Positions 34,304 to 45,220 of a stretch of DNA of 64,000 bases are shown piece by piece. The DNA lies in NCBI RefSeq assembly GCF_026168515.1, contig NZ_CP093443.1, forward strand, positions 186,001-250,000, written 5' to 3'. The translations under genes were made by a program, and so were the position numbers. Under the pieces are notes generated by a model. That model worked only from the letters and a program-made list of their open reading frames with translations. It did no database searches and had not been told where the DNA came from. Source of the stretch: Brevibacterium spongiae. Its GTDB lineage: Bacteria > Actinomycetota > Actinomycetes > Actinomycetales > Brevibacteriaceae. Every line of letters starts with the position of its first letter. The first letter of the stretch is position 1.

Positions 34304-34317
34304 ACTGACATATCAGT
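34304..34317. promoter_or_regulatory. Palindrome upstream of fdhA
   Basis: ACTGACATATCAGT: arms ACTGA/TCAGT around CATA, 64 bp upstream of the fdhA start. A possible regulator site; the protein that would bind is unknown. Confidence 0.4.
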
Positions 34318-34465
34318 CTGATGGCAGACGTGACTGCAGTCTCTCCGTCCGGATCGACCTCTGTCAAGGCCCCGTCGGCAGTTCATTCGAACACGGCGGA
34401 CTCGTCGCAGCCGCCGGGTGCGACCCTCCTCAGGAGACCTCTCGGCAGCTCTCTCAGGATCCCTC

Positions 34466-35398
34466 TCAGGAATCCTCGCGCAGGCGGGTCGAGAGTATGT
34501 GCTGGGACATCGTGCGCAGATGCTGCAGTGACTCCCGGATCAGCGGAGATCTGCGGCTCCCCGCCCGCACGGCGGCAATGATCTTCCGGCTCAGCCGGCC
34601 GGTTCCCGTGAGCCGGACCCGGCGGACGTTCGCCTCGCCGGCGAGGCTGGCCAGGCGCGGGAGCAGGCTGACACCGACGCCCGCCCCCACGAGAGCCGCC
34701 GAAGTCTCCCACTCGGCGGACTCATGCGCAACGGTCGGGGTCACCCCGGCCGCGGTGAAGGCCGCGACGAAGAGCGCGTGGTACGGCGATCCGGGGCCAG
34801 CCGTGATCCACTCCTCGCCGGCCAGCTCGCCGAGGGTCACCGATTCGCGATCGGCGACCGGGTGATCGGCCGGCACCATGACATCGAGGGGATCGTCGAG
34901 GAGGTCGATGCTCTCGAACCGGTCGTCCTCCTCGACCTGCACATTGCCCTGCATCGAGACGATGACGGCGAGGTCGATGCGTTCGGCGATGAGCAGTTCG
35001 AAGCAGCGGGTCGGGCTCGCCTCGATGACGTGGACCCTGACCTCGGGGCGCTCCGTGCGCAGCTTCGCCGCCAAAGGTGCCAGAAGATTCGACGAGGCGG
35101 TGGAGAAGCCGCCGATGCCGAAGTGCGTCGGTGCTCGATCTCCGGCACCGAGCGCTCCGGCGCGGATGTCCTCCCAAGTCGCGGTCAGGGCGTCCGAGCG
35201 TCGCACGAGATAGCGGCCCGTCGAGGTCAGTCGCAGCCCGCGGCCGTCCTTGACGAGCAGCGTCATGCCCAAGGACTGCTGCAGCTCTCTGAGCTGGCCG
35301 GACACCGCGGACGGGGAGTAGCCGGTGAGTTCGGCGGTGGCGGCGATGGTGCCGCAGGCGGCGAAGGTGCGCAGCGTCGTCAGGCGCGGATCGATCAT
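34466..35398 (-). CDS. LysR family regulator
   Basis: 310 residues from ATG 35398 (IDPRLTTLRTFAACGTIAAT), the typical LysR start; there is no clear ribosome site, and an ATG three codons earlier is possible. The helix-turn-helix is AELTGYSPSAVSGQLRELQQ. The periplasmic-binding-like ligand domain spans ~90-290. It is divergent from the Rieske oxygenase gene across a 15-bp palindrome, so it probably activates the betaine-demethylation operon and perhaps fdhA. Confidence 0.85.
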   Translation of the reverse strand: MIDPRLTTLRTFAACGTIAATAELTGYSPSAVSGQLRELQQSLGMTLLVKDGRGLRLTSTGRYLVRRSDALTATWEDIRAGALGAGDRAPTHFGIGGFSTASSNLLAPLAAKLRTERPEVRVHVIEASPTRCFELLIAERIDLAVIVSMQGNVQVEEDDRFESIDLLDDPLDVMVPADHPVADRESVTLGELAGEEWITAGPGSPYHALFVAAFTAAGVTPTVAHESAEWETSAALVGAGVGVSLLPRLASLAGEANVRRVRLTGTGRLSRKIIAAVRAGSRRSPLIRESLQHLRTMSQHILSTRLREDS

Positions 35399-35418
35399 GA
35401 GCAACATTATGCAGTGGA

Positions 35419-35433
35419 TCCGTACGATACGGA
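35419..35433. promoter_or_regulatory. LysR-type palindrome between lysR and the Rieske gene
   Basis: TCCGTACGATACGGA, arms TCCGTA/TACGGA with a CGA centre, 20 bp upstream of the LysR start and ~150 bp before the oxygenase gene. Size and place suit a LysR recognition site (inference). Confidence 0.55.
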
Positions 35434-35580
35434 ACGGAATCTCGCGCTTTTTCCGGAGGATTGTGGAGATTAGTCTGGCTTTCGAGATCGCAGTTCGAGG
35501 CTCGGTCTCCACGGTCTCGGCCGATGAGTTCGCCGCTTTGTCGTCCGGCCGCGCATGGCAGACATCAAGGGAGATGAGAA

Positions 35581-36879
35581 TTGACCGCTACCAACCTGGC
35601 ACCGACGAAGAAGGGCTTCCCCGCCGGATTCACCGAGGAGAGACTCGATGAGTTCCGGGTCCGGCTCGACACGCGTCGGACCGGCTTCTCGCTCGAAGCT
35701 CCGTTCTACACCGACCCGAACCTGTTCAACCTCGACATGCAGGCCGTCTTCGGTCAGCACTGGGTCTTCGCCTGCAGCGTCGCGGAGATCCCCGAACCCG
35801 GCGACTACGTCACCCTCGACTACGGACCGTACTCGATCATCGTGCTGCGCACCGATGACGGCGGTGTCAACGTCCTCCACAACGTCTGCCGCCACCGCGG
35901 GGCTCGCGTACTCACGGAATCCAAAGGAACGACGGGCAATCTCGTCTGCGGCTACCACTCGTGGACGTACTCTCCCGAAGGCGAGCTCATCCACGCCTCG
36001 GCGCCGGGAGAGATGACCTTCGACAAGTCCTGCTATTCGCTCAAGCGCGCTCACGGCACGATCACCGCCGGCCTCGTGTTCATCTGCCTGGCGGCAGAAC
36101 CGCCGACGGACTTCCACGAGACGGCGAAGATCTTCGCACCCTACGTCGCCCCGCACGAGCTGGAGAAGACGAAGGTCGCCTTCCAGCAGAACATCGTCGA
36201 AGAGGGCAACTGGAAGCTCGTGATGGAGAACAACCGCGAGTGCTACCACTGCGACGGTCACCCCGAGCTCGCGTGCTCGCTGTTCCCGACCTGGGGCCTG
36301 ACGGATGAGACCATCCCACCCCACCTCGAAGACGTGTGGGACCGCAACCAGCAGGCGCAGGCCTCCCTCGAATATCGCTGCCGCCGCTACGGACTTCCCT
36401 ACGAGGTCGTCGAAGAGCTCGACACCCGCGTCGGCGGCATCCGCATCTCCCGCGAATCGCTCGACGGGGCAGGGGAGTCCTTCTCCGCGGACGGGCGTCG
36501 GCTGTCGAAGAAGCTGCTCGGAGACCTGCCGGACTTCCGACTGGGACGCTGCTCGATGCACCTGCAGCCGAACTCCTGGTTCCACCTCCTCAGCGATCAC
36601 GTCATCACCTTCGCGGCATTCCCGATCAGTGCGAACAAGACTCTCGTGCGCACCATATGGCTCGTAGCCGACGACGCCGTCGAAGGCGTCGACTACGACC
36701 TCGAGACGCTCACCCACACCTGGAAGCAGACGAACCTGCAGGACAAGAACTTCGTCGAACTCTGCCAGCAGGGAGCGGAGAGCCCCTTTTATGAGCAGGG
36801 TCCGTACATGAAGAGCGAATACCAGGTCGAGGCCTTCATCAACTGGTACGTCCAGCGGATGCGGGAGCACGTGGGATGA
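35581..36879 (+). CDS. gbcA: Rieske non-haem oxygenase, glycine-betaine demethylase type
   Basis: 432 residues from TTG 35581, with AGGGAG nine bases upstream. Rieske ligands Cys103/His105 (CRHRGARVL) and Cys123/His126 (CGYHSWTY); mononuclear-iron site with Glu220, His223 and His227 (RECYHCDGHPEL). The overall sequence resembles GbcA/BmoA-type enzymes, which remove a methyl group from glycine betaine as formaldehyde. The next genes (reductase, dimethylglycine oxidase) and fdhA support this. Substrates such as stachydrine or carnitine cannot be excluded. Confidence 0.85.
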   Translation: MTATNLAPTKKGFPAGFTEERLDEFRVRLDTRRTGFSLEAPFYTDPNLFNLDMQAVFGQHWVFACSVAEIPEPGDYVTLDYGPYSIIVLRTDDGGVNVLHNVCRHRGARVLTESKGTTGNLVCGYHSWTYSPEGELIHASAPGEMTFDKSCYSLKRAHGTITAGLVFICLAAEPPTDFHETAKIFAPYVAPHELEKTKVAFQQNIVEEGNWKLVMENNRECYHCDGHPELACSLFPTWGLTDETIPPHLEDVWDRNQQAQASLEYRCRRYGLPYEVVEELDTRVGGIRISRESLDGAGESFSADGRRLSKKLLGDLPDFRLGRCSMHLQPNSWFHLLSDHVITFAAFPISANKTLVRTIWLVADDAVEGVDYDLETLTHTWKQTNLQDKNFVELCQQGAESPFYEQGPYMKSEYQVEAFINWYVQRMREHVG

Positions 36880-38408
36880 GGTCCTCCGCCGTGCCCGCGC
36901 TGCCGCTGGCCCAGCGGGTGCGCGGACTGGAGATGCCGTGGAACCGGGTGCTCTCGAGCGCTTCGGGTCCGGCCGGGGCCGCCACCGCGCTGGGTCCCTG
37001 GCACCCGCAGGAGTTCGCCGCCGAGTGTGTGGAGACCATCCCCGAGGCGGGCGGAATGATGGTCTTCGTGTTCCGTCGCATGGACGGTGCGCCTTTGGCG
37101 TTCCGATCGGGCCAGTACATCAACATCGACTTCCCCGTCGACGGCCCCGATGCCGAACCGGTGTCGCGCAGCTACTCGATCTCGTCGGCACCGACCGAGC
37201 CCTGGACGTTCTCCATCACGATCAAACGCGACCCCAAGGGCAAGGTCTCACCTTGGGCGCATGACACCATCCGCCCCGGCACGACCTTGGACATGCTCGG
37301 CCCGGTCGGCGCCTTCCACCTCGCCGACTACGACCGGCGGGCTCGGTTCCTGCTGCTGGCGGCCGGAGCGGGGATCACCCCGCTGATGTCGATGGTCCGC
37401 ACCGTCCACTCGCTGCCGGGACAGGCCGATGTGGTCCTCCTCTATCACGGTGCGGCCCCTGATTCCTTCGCCTTCTCCGAAGAACTCGATTTCCTCGCGA
37501 AGGTCGACTTCCGGATCAAGGTCATCTACTGCCTCGGCGATCGGTCATGCAGCGATGAGTGGACGGGACGGACGGGACGATTGTCGACGCCACTGCTCGA
37601 GGAGCTCGTCCCCGACGCCAACGGTCGGCAGGTCTTCGCGTGCGGCCCGGAAGGCTACCTCAACTCAGCGACCGAACTGCTGCGTGACGTCGGCGTCGAC
37701 GACACCTCCGTGTTCATGGAGTTCTTCTCCGGCGATCGCGCGATCCGCGCCGAATACGCCGAGGAAGTCGCCATCGCCGGCGAGATCGCCGAAGAGATCG
37801 CGGCCTCGACCGAGGAGTACTTTGAGTCCCAGCCGGTCGCGCTCGACATGTACGAACCCGACTACGACGCCGACGGCCCGATCGAGGCCGCAGGTGCCCC
37901 GACCGAGGCCGTCGACGCCGAGGCGGTCGTGCCCGTCGAGGACGACGTCGAGATTGAGGTCGTCGGGGTCACCGACGACACCCTCGCCGAGGCGGCACCC
38001 GGGTCCATGTCCGACGCTGGGTCCTTGTCCGACGCTGGGTCCGCGGGCCCGGCTGGGACCGGGTCGGCCACCTCGGCGAAGGAGTCGGACGAAGATGACG
38101 AAACAGAGGTCGTCGACCCGGCCGCACTGCCTACTGTGGGGCAGGGTGAGCACACGATGTCGTTCGTGCGCACCGGCCTCAACGTCCGTGTCGGGGAGGA
38201 CGAGACGGTCCTCGAAGCCGCGCGGAAGGCGGGGGTGAAGATCCCCGCGAACTGTCAGGAGGGCATGTGCGGGTCGTGCAAAGTCGTCAAGCTCGACGGC
38301 GATGTCGAGATGAACCACCAAGGCGGCATCCGGGCCAGAGAGATCGACGCAGGCAAATTCCTGCCCTGCTGCTCGACAGCGAAGTCCGACCTCGTCATCG
38401 ACGTCTGA
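36876..38408 (+). CDS. gbcB: Rieske oxygenase reductase with long acidic linker
   Basis: 510 residues. FAD domain with SRSYSISSAP, NAD-binding fold with AGAGITPLMSM and FACGPEGYL, and a C-terminal plant-type [2Fe-2S] domain with the CQEGMCGSCK cluster. Between them (~292-423) lies an acidic, Ala/Asp/Glu/Ser-rich linker much longer than the short hinge normal for this class. It contains two CGCCGAGGCGG motifs in its DNA. It supplies electrons to the oxygenase; the start overlaps that gene's stop. Confidence 0.85.
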   Translation: MRSSAVPALPLAQRVRGLEMPWNRVLSSASGPAGAATALGPWHPQEFAAECVETIPEAGGMMVFVFRRMDGAPLAFRSGQYINIDFPVDGPDAEPVSRSYSISSAPTEPWTFSITIKRDPKGKVSPWAHDTIRPGTTLDMLGPVGAFHLADYDRRARFLLLAAGAGITPLMSMVRTVHSLPGQADVVLLYHGAAPDSFAFSEELDFLAKVDFRIKVIYCLGDRSCSDEWTGRTGRLSTPLLEELVPDANGRQVFACGPEGYLNSATELLRDVGVDDTSVFMEFFSGDRAIRAEYAEEVAIAGEIAEEIAASTEEYFESQPVALDMYEPDYDADGPIEAAGAPTEAVDAEAVVPVEDDVEIEVVGVTDDTLAEAAPGSMSDAGSLSDAGSAGPAGTGSATSAKESDEDDETEVVDPAALPTVGQGEHTMSFVRTGLNVRVGEDETVLEAARKAGVKIPANCQEGMCGSCKVVKLDGDVEMNHQGGIRAREIDAGKFLPCCSTAKSDLVIDV

Positions 38409-38467
38409 ACCACCTCGGACCGGCCCTGCCCTGACCACCGCCGCTTCACAGCCCCCACAATCTTTAG

Positions 38468-41047
<2,580 letters not shown>

Positions 41048-41074
41048 TGCTGGAAGCGCCTCCTGGCTGTGGCT

Positions 41075-41131
41075 TGGGTGGTCGTTCTGGTCGCATTTTT
41101 CTCAATGTCGCGTGACCAGAACGACCACCCA
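41075..41131. repeat. Long inverted repeat downstream of the dimethylglycine oxidase gene
   Basis: Perfect 18-bp arms TGGGTGGTCGTTCTGGTC (41075-41092) and its complement (41114-41131) around a 21-base loop that contains a T-run (ATTTTTCTC). It begins 27 bp after the stop. It may be a terminator, or a REP-like element like the GGTCGC repeats. Confidence 0.75.
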
Positions 41132-41225
41132 GTGCTGAAACTTTTCGGCGGTGGGCGTGCGCGACCACGGCTTCGGCAGGAACCAGGACGCTCTGCCGTG
41201 ACACCAATGTTCCATATGGTGGATT

Positions 41226-41248
41226 TTTATTGACCGACTGATGGGACC
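41226..41248. promoter_or_regulatory. Candidate PaaR-like operator upstream of the thiolase operon
   Basis: TTTATTGACCGACTGATGG: on the minus strand its core is GGTCAATAAA, the half-site shared with 4259-4282 and 4684-4700. It lies ~100 bp before the thiolase start. The left half is imperfect. It suggests regulation by the same or a similar TetR protein (inference). Confidence 0.4.
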
Positions 41249-41347
41249 GGGAAAGTATGAGGGGACAGTGCTCTTCCCGAGCCGGCCATCGCGAAGTCGC
41301 GAACACCGGGCCCGGGAATCCGCCGCCCGGTACCCGAAGGAGTGTCC

Positions 41348-42511
41348 ATGTCCTCACCTGCAATCATCGGTTGGTCCCACGGCAAGTTCGGCCGGTCCGA
41401 ATCGCCGCTGCCGCAGATGATGGCCGATGTCGCCCGTGACGCCATCGCCGAGGCGGGACTGGAGCCCGCCGACATCGACGTCATCCACGTCGGCGTCTTC
41501 AACAACGGACTCTCCCGCCAAGGTTTCGAAGCCGCGCTGCCCGGCACCGTCTTCCCCGAACTCGCCCGCACTCCCTCCCATCGACACGAGAACGCCTGCG
41601 CCACCGGCTCCGCTGCGATCTTCGCCGCCCACGACTCCATCGCCGCCGGCCGCCACCGCACCGCGTTGGTCATCGGTGCCGAACGGATGACTCAGGCCTC
41701 CGGTCACGACGTCAACGAGGTCCTGCTCAGTGCCAGCTATCGGGAAGAGGAAGAGCACTTCAAGTCCTTCGCCGGAGTCTTCGGCGAGATCGCCCGCCAG
41801 TACTTCGACCGCTACGGCGACCACTCGGAGGCGCTGGCGAAGATCGCTGCGAAGAACCACGCCAACGGAGCCCAGAACCCACTGGCCCATATGCAGAAGG
41901 ACCTCGGCTTCGACTTCTGCAACACTGTGAGCGAGAAGAACCCCTATGTCGCCGAACCCCTCCGCCGCACCGACTGCTCCATGGTCTCCGACGGCGCCGC
42001 GGCGCTCGTCCTGGCCGCCGAGGATGTCGCCGCCTCCGCACCGCAGGCTGTGACCTGGCGCGGCATGGGCAACGCCAATGACGTCCTGCCCCTGTCCCAA
42101 CGCGACCCGCTGGAGATGGCAGGCGCCCGCGACGCCATGAACCAGGCTCTGAAGACTGCCGGCATCGGCATCGACGACCTCGACTTCCTCGAGACCCACG
42201 ACTGCTTCACGATCGCCGAACTCCTCGAATACGAAGCCTTCGGACTCGCCGCCCCCGGCCAGGGCCACACCCTCCTCGACGAAGGCGCTACCGAAGTCGA
42301 CGGTCGCCTGCCGGTCAACCCCTCCGGCGGACTCAAAGCCAAGGGCCACCCCATCGGCGCCACTGGAGTGTCCATGCATGCCCTGGCCGCCGCCCAGCTC
42401 ACTGGCCGCTCACCCGGAATCCAGATCGAAGCCCCGGAACTCGCCGGAGTCTTCAACATGGGCGGAGCCGCCGTGTCGAACTTCGCCTCCGTCCTCGAGC
42501 GCATCCGCTGA
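41348..42511 (+). CDS. Thiolase-family acyltransferase, substrate unknown
   Basis: 387 residues from ATG 41348; AAGGAG lies five bases upstream. It belongs to the thiolase fold with a cysteine in ENACATGSAAIFAA, a conserved THDCFTIAELLEYEAFGL, and the His-containing GGLKAKGHPIGATG. This is the SCP-x/acetyl-CoA acetyltransferase-like branch rather than classical degradative thiolases. First gene of a long operon with a CoA ligase, two SDRs and a TRAP transporter. It probably cleaves a beta-ketoacyl-CoA made by those enzymes. Confidence 0.85.
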   Translation: MSSPAIIGWSHGKFGRSESPLPQMMADVARDAIAEAGLEPADIDVIHVGVFNNGLSRQGFEAALPGTVFPELARTPSHRHENACATGSAAIFAAHDSIAAGRHRTALVIGAERMTQASGHDVNEVLLSASYREEEEHFKSFAGVFGEIARQYFDRYGDHSEALAKIAAKNHANGAQNPLAHMQKDLGFDFCNTVSEKNPYVAEPLRRTDCSMVSDGAAALVLAAEDVAASAPQAVTWRGMGNANDVLPLSQRDPLEMAGARDAMNQALKTAGIGIDDLDFLETHDCFTIAELLEYEAFGLAAPGQGHTLLDEGATEVDGRLPVNPSGGLKAKGHPIGATGVSMHALAAAQLTGRSPGIQIEAPELAGVFNMGGAAVSNFASVLERIR

Positions 42512-44127
42512 TGCGCGCCATCTCCCAGACGTCCCCAGCCAAGGATTTCACGCCGACACCTCGGCGCGGGGTCAACGTCTCCCACTTCCTCACCCAGACC
42601 GCCCGGCGTTTGCCCGACCGGCTCGCCGTCGTCGACGACGACCACGGGCAGCGCTGGACCTGGGCCGAACTCGACACCCGCGCCGAGGCGCTCGCCGCCG
42701 CGCTCCAGTCAGGTGGAGTCGGCCGCCGCGACACTGTCCTCCTCGTCTCGGCCAACCACGCCGAGGTGATCCAGTCCTTCTGGGGGATCCTCCGCTCCGG
42801 TGGCGTCATCGCCCCACCGAACGCGGCCCTGTCGACCGAGGAGCTGCTCGGCATCAGCGCCGAGGTGGCCCCGGCCGCCGTCATCGCCGACCGCGCCCAT
42901 TCGGACTTCGTCTCAGCCTTCCAGGCGGAAAGTTTCACGGGTCCCGTGTTCTGGATCGGGGAACTGCCCACGAGCACCGAGGCGGCCGATCCCACCGAGG
43001 CAGCCGTCGACTCTACGGTCGACGAGGACGACCCCTGCTGGTACTTCTTCACCTCCGGGTCCACCGGCCGACCGAAGGCCGCGACGTTCACGCACCGCCA
43101 CCTCGGCGCGGTGCTCATGAACCACCGCTGCGATCTCTTCCCGAATGAGGATGAGACCGGGGCCTCCCTCGTGCTCGCGCCGCTGTCGCACGGGGCGGGC
43201 ATCCACATGCTCGGACAGGTCTTCGGCGGCACCCCGTCGATCATCCACCCAGGTGGCAGGCCCAGCGTGGAATCCCTGTGGCCGGCCATCGACGCCTATG
43301 GGATCACGAACGCCTTCACCGTCCCGACGATCCTCAACCGCATCGCCGCCGGCTACCCGGAAGGCCGCGGGCCCGAGGATCACACCCTCGAACGCGTCAT
43401 CTATGCCGGAGCTCCGATGCTCGCAGCCGACCAGACCCGGGCGTTGGAGAGGCTGGGACCCTGCCTCGTGCAGTACTTCGGCCTCGCCGAGGTGACCGGA
43501 GCGATCACGATCCTCCGTCCCGAGGACCACGGAATCATCCCCGTCGACGACTCGGGCATCGGCACCTGTGGGCGCGCCCGCACCGGAGTCGAAATCGTCA
43601 TCGTCGACGAGACCGGCACGCAGCGGCCCGCCGGAGTCCAAGGTGAAGTCTGTGTAGCCGGACCCACCGTGTGCGCCGGCTACCTCGGCCGCCCCGACGC
43701 GAACGCCGAATCCTTTGCCGGCGGCGTCTTCCATACCGGCGATGTCGGCTACCTCGACGAGGCCGGGTACCTGTTCCTCACCGGCCGGAAATCCGATATG
43801 TACATCTCCGGCGGGTCGAACGTGTACCCGCGCGAGATCGAAGAACTCCTCCTCACCGACACCGAGGTGGCCCAGGCTGTAGTCGTGGGCGTGCCCGATC
43901 CGCAGTGGGGCGAGATCGGCGTGGCCGTCATCGAACGCGCAAAGGCGCCGACCGAGGGCGACGACCTGGCCGAGCGGCTGACCGCGCTGTGCAAGGCGGG
44001 GCTGGCGAAATACAAGGTGCCCAAGGAGATCCACTTCGTCGAGACGATGCCGGTCACCGCATACGGCAAACTCGCCCGCAAGGAACTCAAGGCCGAATAC
44101 TCCGAAGGACGGGGCCACGCACGATGA
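42511..44127 (+). CDS. Acyl-CoA synthetase (AMP-forming)
   Basis: 538 residues. ANL-superfamily motifs: phosphate loop YFFTSGSTGRPKAATFTH, AMP-site QYFGLAEVTG, FHTGDVGYLDEAGYLFLTGR and hinge/catalytic-Lys region ending VTAYGKLARKELKAEY. It makes a CoA thioester from a carboxylic acid with ATP. It overlaps the thiolase stop (TGATG). The chain type cannot be told from sequence; the TRAP transporter three genes later is a candidate importer of its substrate. Confidence 0.9.
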   Translation: MRAISQTSPAKDFTPTPRRGVNVSHFLTQTARRLPDRLAVVDDDHGQRWTWAELDTRAEALAAALQSGGVGRRDTVLLVSANHAEVIQSFWGILRSGGVIAPPNAALSTEELLGISAEVAPAAVIADRAHSDFVSAFQAESFTGPVFWIGELPTSTEAADPTEAAVDSTVDEDDPCWYFFTSGSTGRPKAATFTHRHLGAVLMNHRCDLFPNEDETGASLVLAPLSHGAGIHMLGQVFGGTPSIIHPGGRPSVESLWPAIDAYGITNAFTVPTILNRIAAGYPEGRGPEDHTLERVIYAGAPMLAADQTRALERLGPCLVQYFGLAEVTGAITILRPEDHGIIPVDDSGIGTCGRARTGVEIVIVDETGTQRPAGVQGEVCVAGPTVCAGYLGRPDANAESFAGGVFHTGDVGYLDEAGYLFLTGRKSDMYISGGSNVYPREIEELLLTDTEVAQAVVVGVPDPQWGEIGVAVIERAKAPTEGDDLAERLTALCKAGLAKYKVPKEIHFVETMPVTAYGKLARKELKAEYSEGRGHAR

Positions 44128-45065
44128 GTACGACAGAGACGGCAGCCGTGTCAGCGCCGACAGGTAGGTTAGTCGGCACGACGATCATGGCGATCGGCTG
44201 CGGCACTCCGGACGGGGAGGTGAACAACGGCTTCGCTGCGGCGACCGCGTTCCTGCGCGAGGGGGCGCGCGTGTGCCTCGTCGACCGCGATTCGAACGCT
44301 CTCGATCAGGCGGCACAGGTCCTCGCCGAGGCGGCCGCCGCTGACGTTGCTGACCGCACTGACCGTGTCGACCGCGGCGACGGTGACACTGACCGTGTCC
44401 CCGGCACGGGCATCCACCTCGGCGGGGTCGACCTCGGCTCCCATCTGACCACGGTCGTCGCTGACGTCGCCGACGAAGACTCTCTGGCCGCGGCCTTCGC
44501 TCATTGCGCGGATACGCTCGGCGCACCGACCGTGCTCCATTACAACGTCGGCATCGTCGTCAACGGGGGAGTCGACGAACTCGCCACCGACGGATTCCGG
44601 CGCGCCCTCGACATCAACCTCACCGGTGCGTTCACCGCGATCAAACACGCTCTGCCCTTCATGCGGGAGGCGGGCCAGGGCTCGATCATCACGGTGTCTT
44701 CGGTCGGCGGCATGCGCTATATGGGCTACGACTACCCGGCGTATGCGGCATCGAAGGCGGGACTCATCGAGCTGACGAAGGTCGTCGGCGCACAGTACGC
44801 ATCCGAAGGCATCCGGGCGAACTCGATCGCCCCGGGCCTCATCGAGACCCCGCTCATCCACCGTTCGATCTCCGGCCACTACGCCTCGGTCGAGGACATG
44901 CTCGCCGCCCGGCACGCCCAGTCCCCGACGGGGAAGATGGGTCGGCCCGAAGACGTTGCGGACCTCGCGGTCTTCCTCGCATCAAGCGAATCGGCTTACA
45001 TCAACTCCACGCTCATCCCCGTCGACGGGGGACTCACCCACTACGCAGGGATGCCGAAGCGATGA
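44124..45065 (+). CDS. Short-chain dehydrogenase with atypical glycine motif
   Basis: 313 residues from ATG 44124, overlapping the ligase stop. The Tyr-Lys pair is in YPAYAASKAGLIEL and the Ser in TVSSVGGMRYM; NSIAPGLIETPLI follows. The usual TGxxxGxG is replaced by AIGCGTPDGEVNNGFA, so cofactor binding may differ. An insert of ~25 residues (about 71-96) with DRTDRVDRGDGDTDRV lies after the second strand. It probably oxidises a hydroxyacyl intermediate. Confidence 0.82.
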   Translation: MSTTETAAVSAPTGRLVGTTIMAIGCGTPDGEVNNGFAAATAFLREGARVCLVDRDSNALDQAAQVLAEAAAADVADRTDRVDRGDGDTDRVPGTGIHLGGVDLGSHLTTVVADVADEDSLAAAFAHCADTLGAPTVLHYNVGIVVNGGVDELATDGFRRALDINLTGAFTAIKHALPFMREAGQGSIITVSSVGGMRYMGYDYPAYAASKAGLIELTKVVGAQYASEGIRANSIAPGLIETPLIHRSISGHYASVEDMLAARHAQSPTGKMGRPEDVADLAVFLASSESAYINSTLIPVDGGLTHYAGMPKR

Positions 45066-45172
45066 ACGATCGGGCCGCCTCAGCGCGGGACGACTCGGCT
45101 GATCCGGCCGACCAGGCGCTCGCGGTGGGGAACGCACACGCGACCGGGACGGCCGCCTCGGCGAGGGAATGA
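45062..45172 (+). CDS. Possible 36-residue ORF in the operon spacer
   Basis: Its ATG overlaps the SDR stop (ATGA). The product (AASARDDSADPADQALAVGN, then an Ala/Ser tail) is low-complexity and hydrophilic, and ends with a CCGCCTCGGCG motif. It may be only a spacer that happens to be open. Confidence 0.2.
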   Translation: MNDRAASARDDSADPADQALAVGNAHATGTAASARE

Positions 45173-45220
45173 CCCCGCTGACCACGGACACGACAGTGAA
45201 ATAAGGAAATGAAGGAGGCA

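Larger units (their letters stand above)
41048..41347. other. Spacer with hairpin and candidate PaaR-like site
   Basis: 300 bp between the dimethylglycine oxidase and thiolase genes. It contains a large hairpin (41075-41131) and TTTATTGACC (41226-41235), which resembles the paa operator half-site. No gene is seen. Confidence 0.6.

Noticed and set aside
35470..36870. 466-codon minus-strand frame over the Rieske gene
   Set aside because: Antisense to an enzyme with all metal ligands present.
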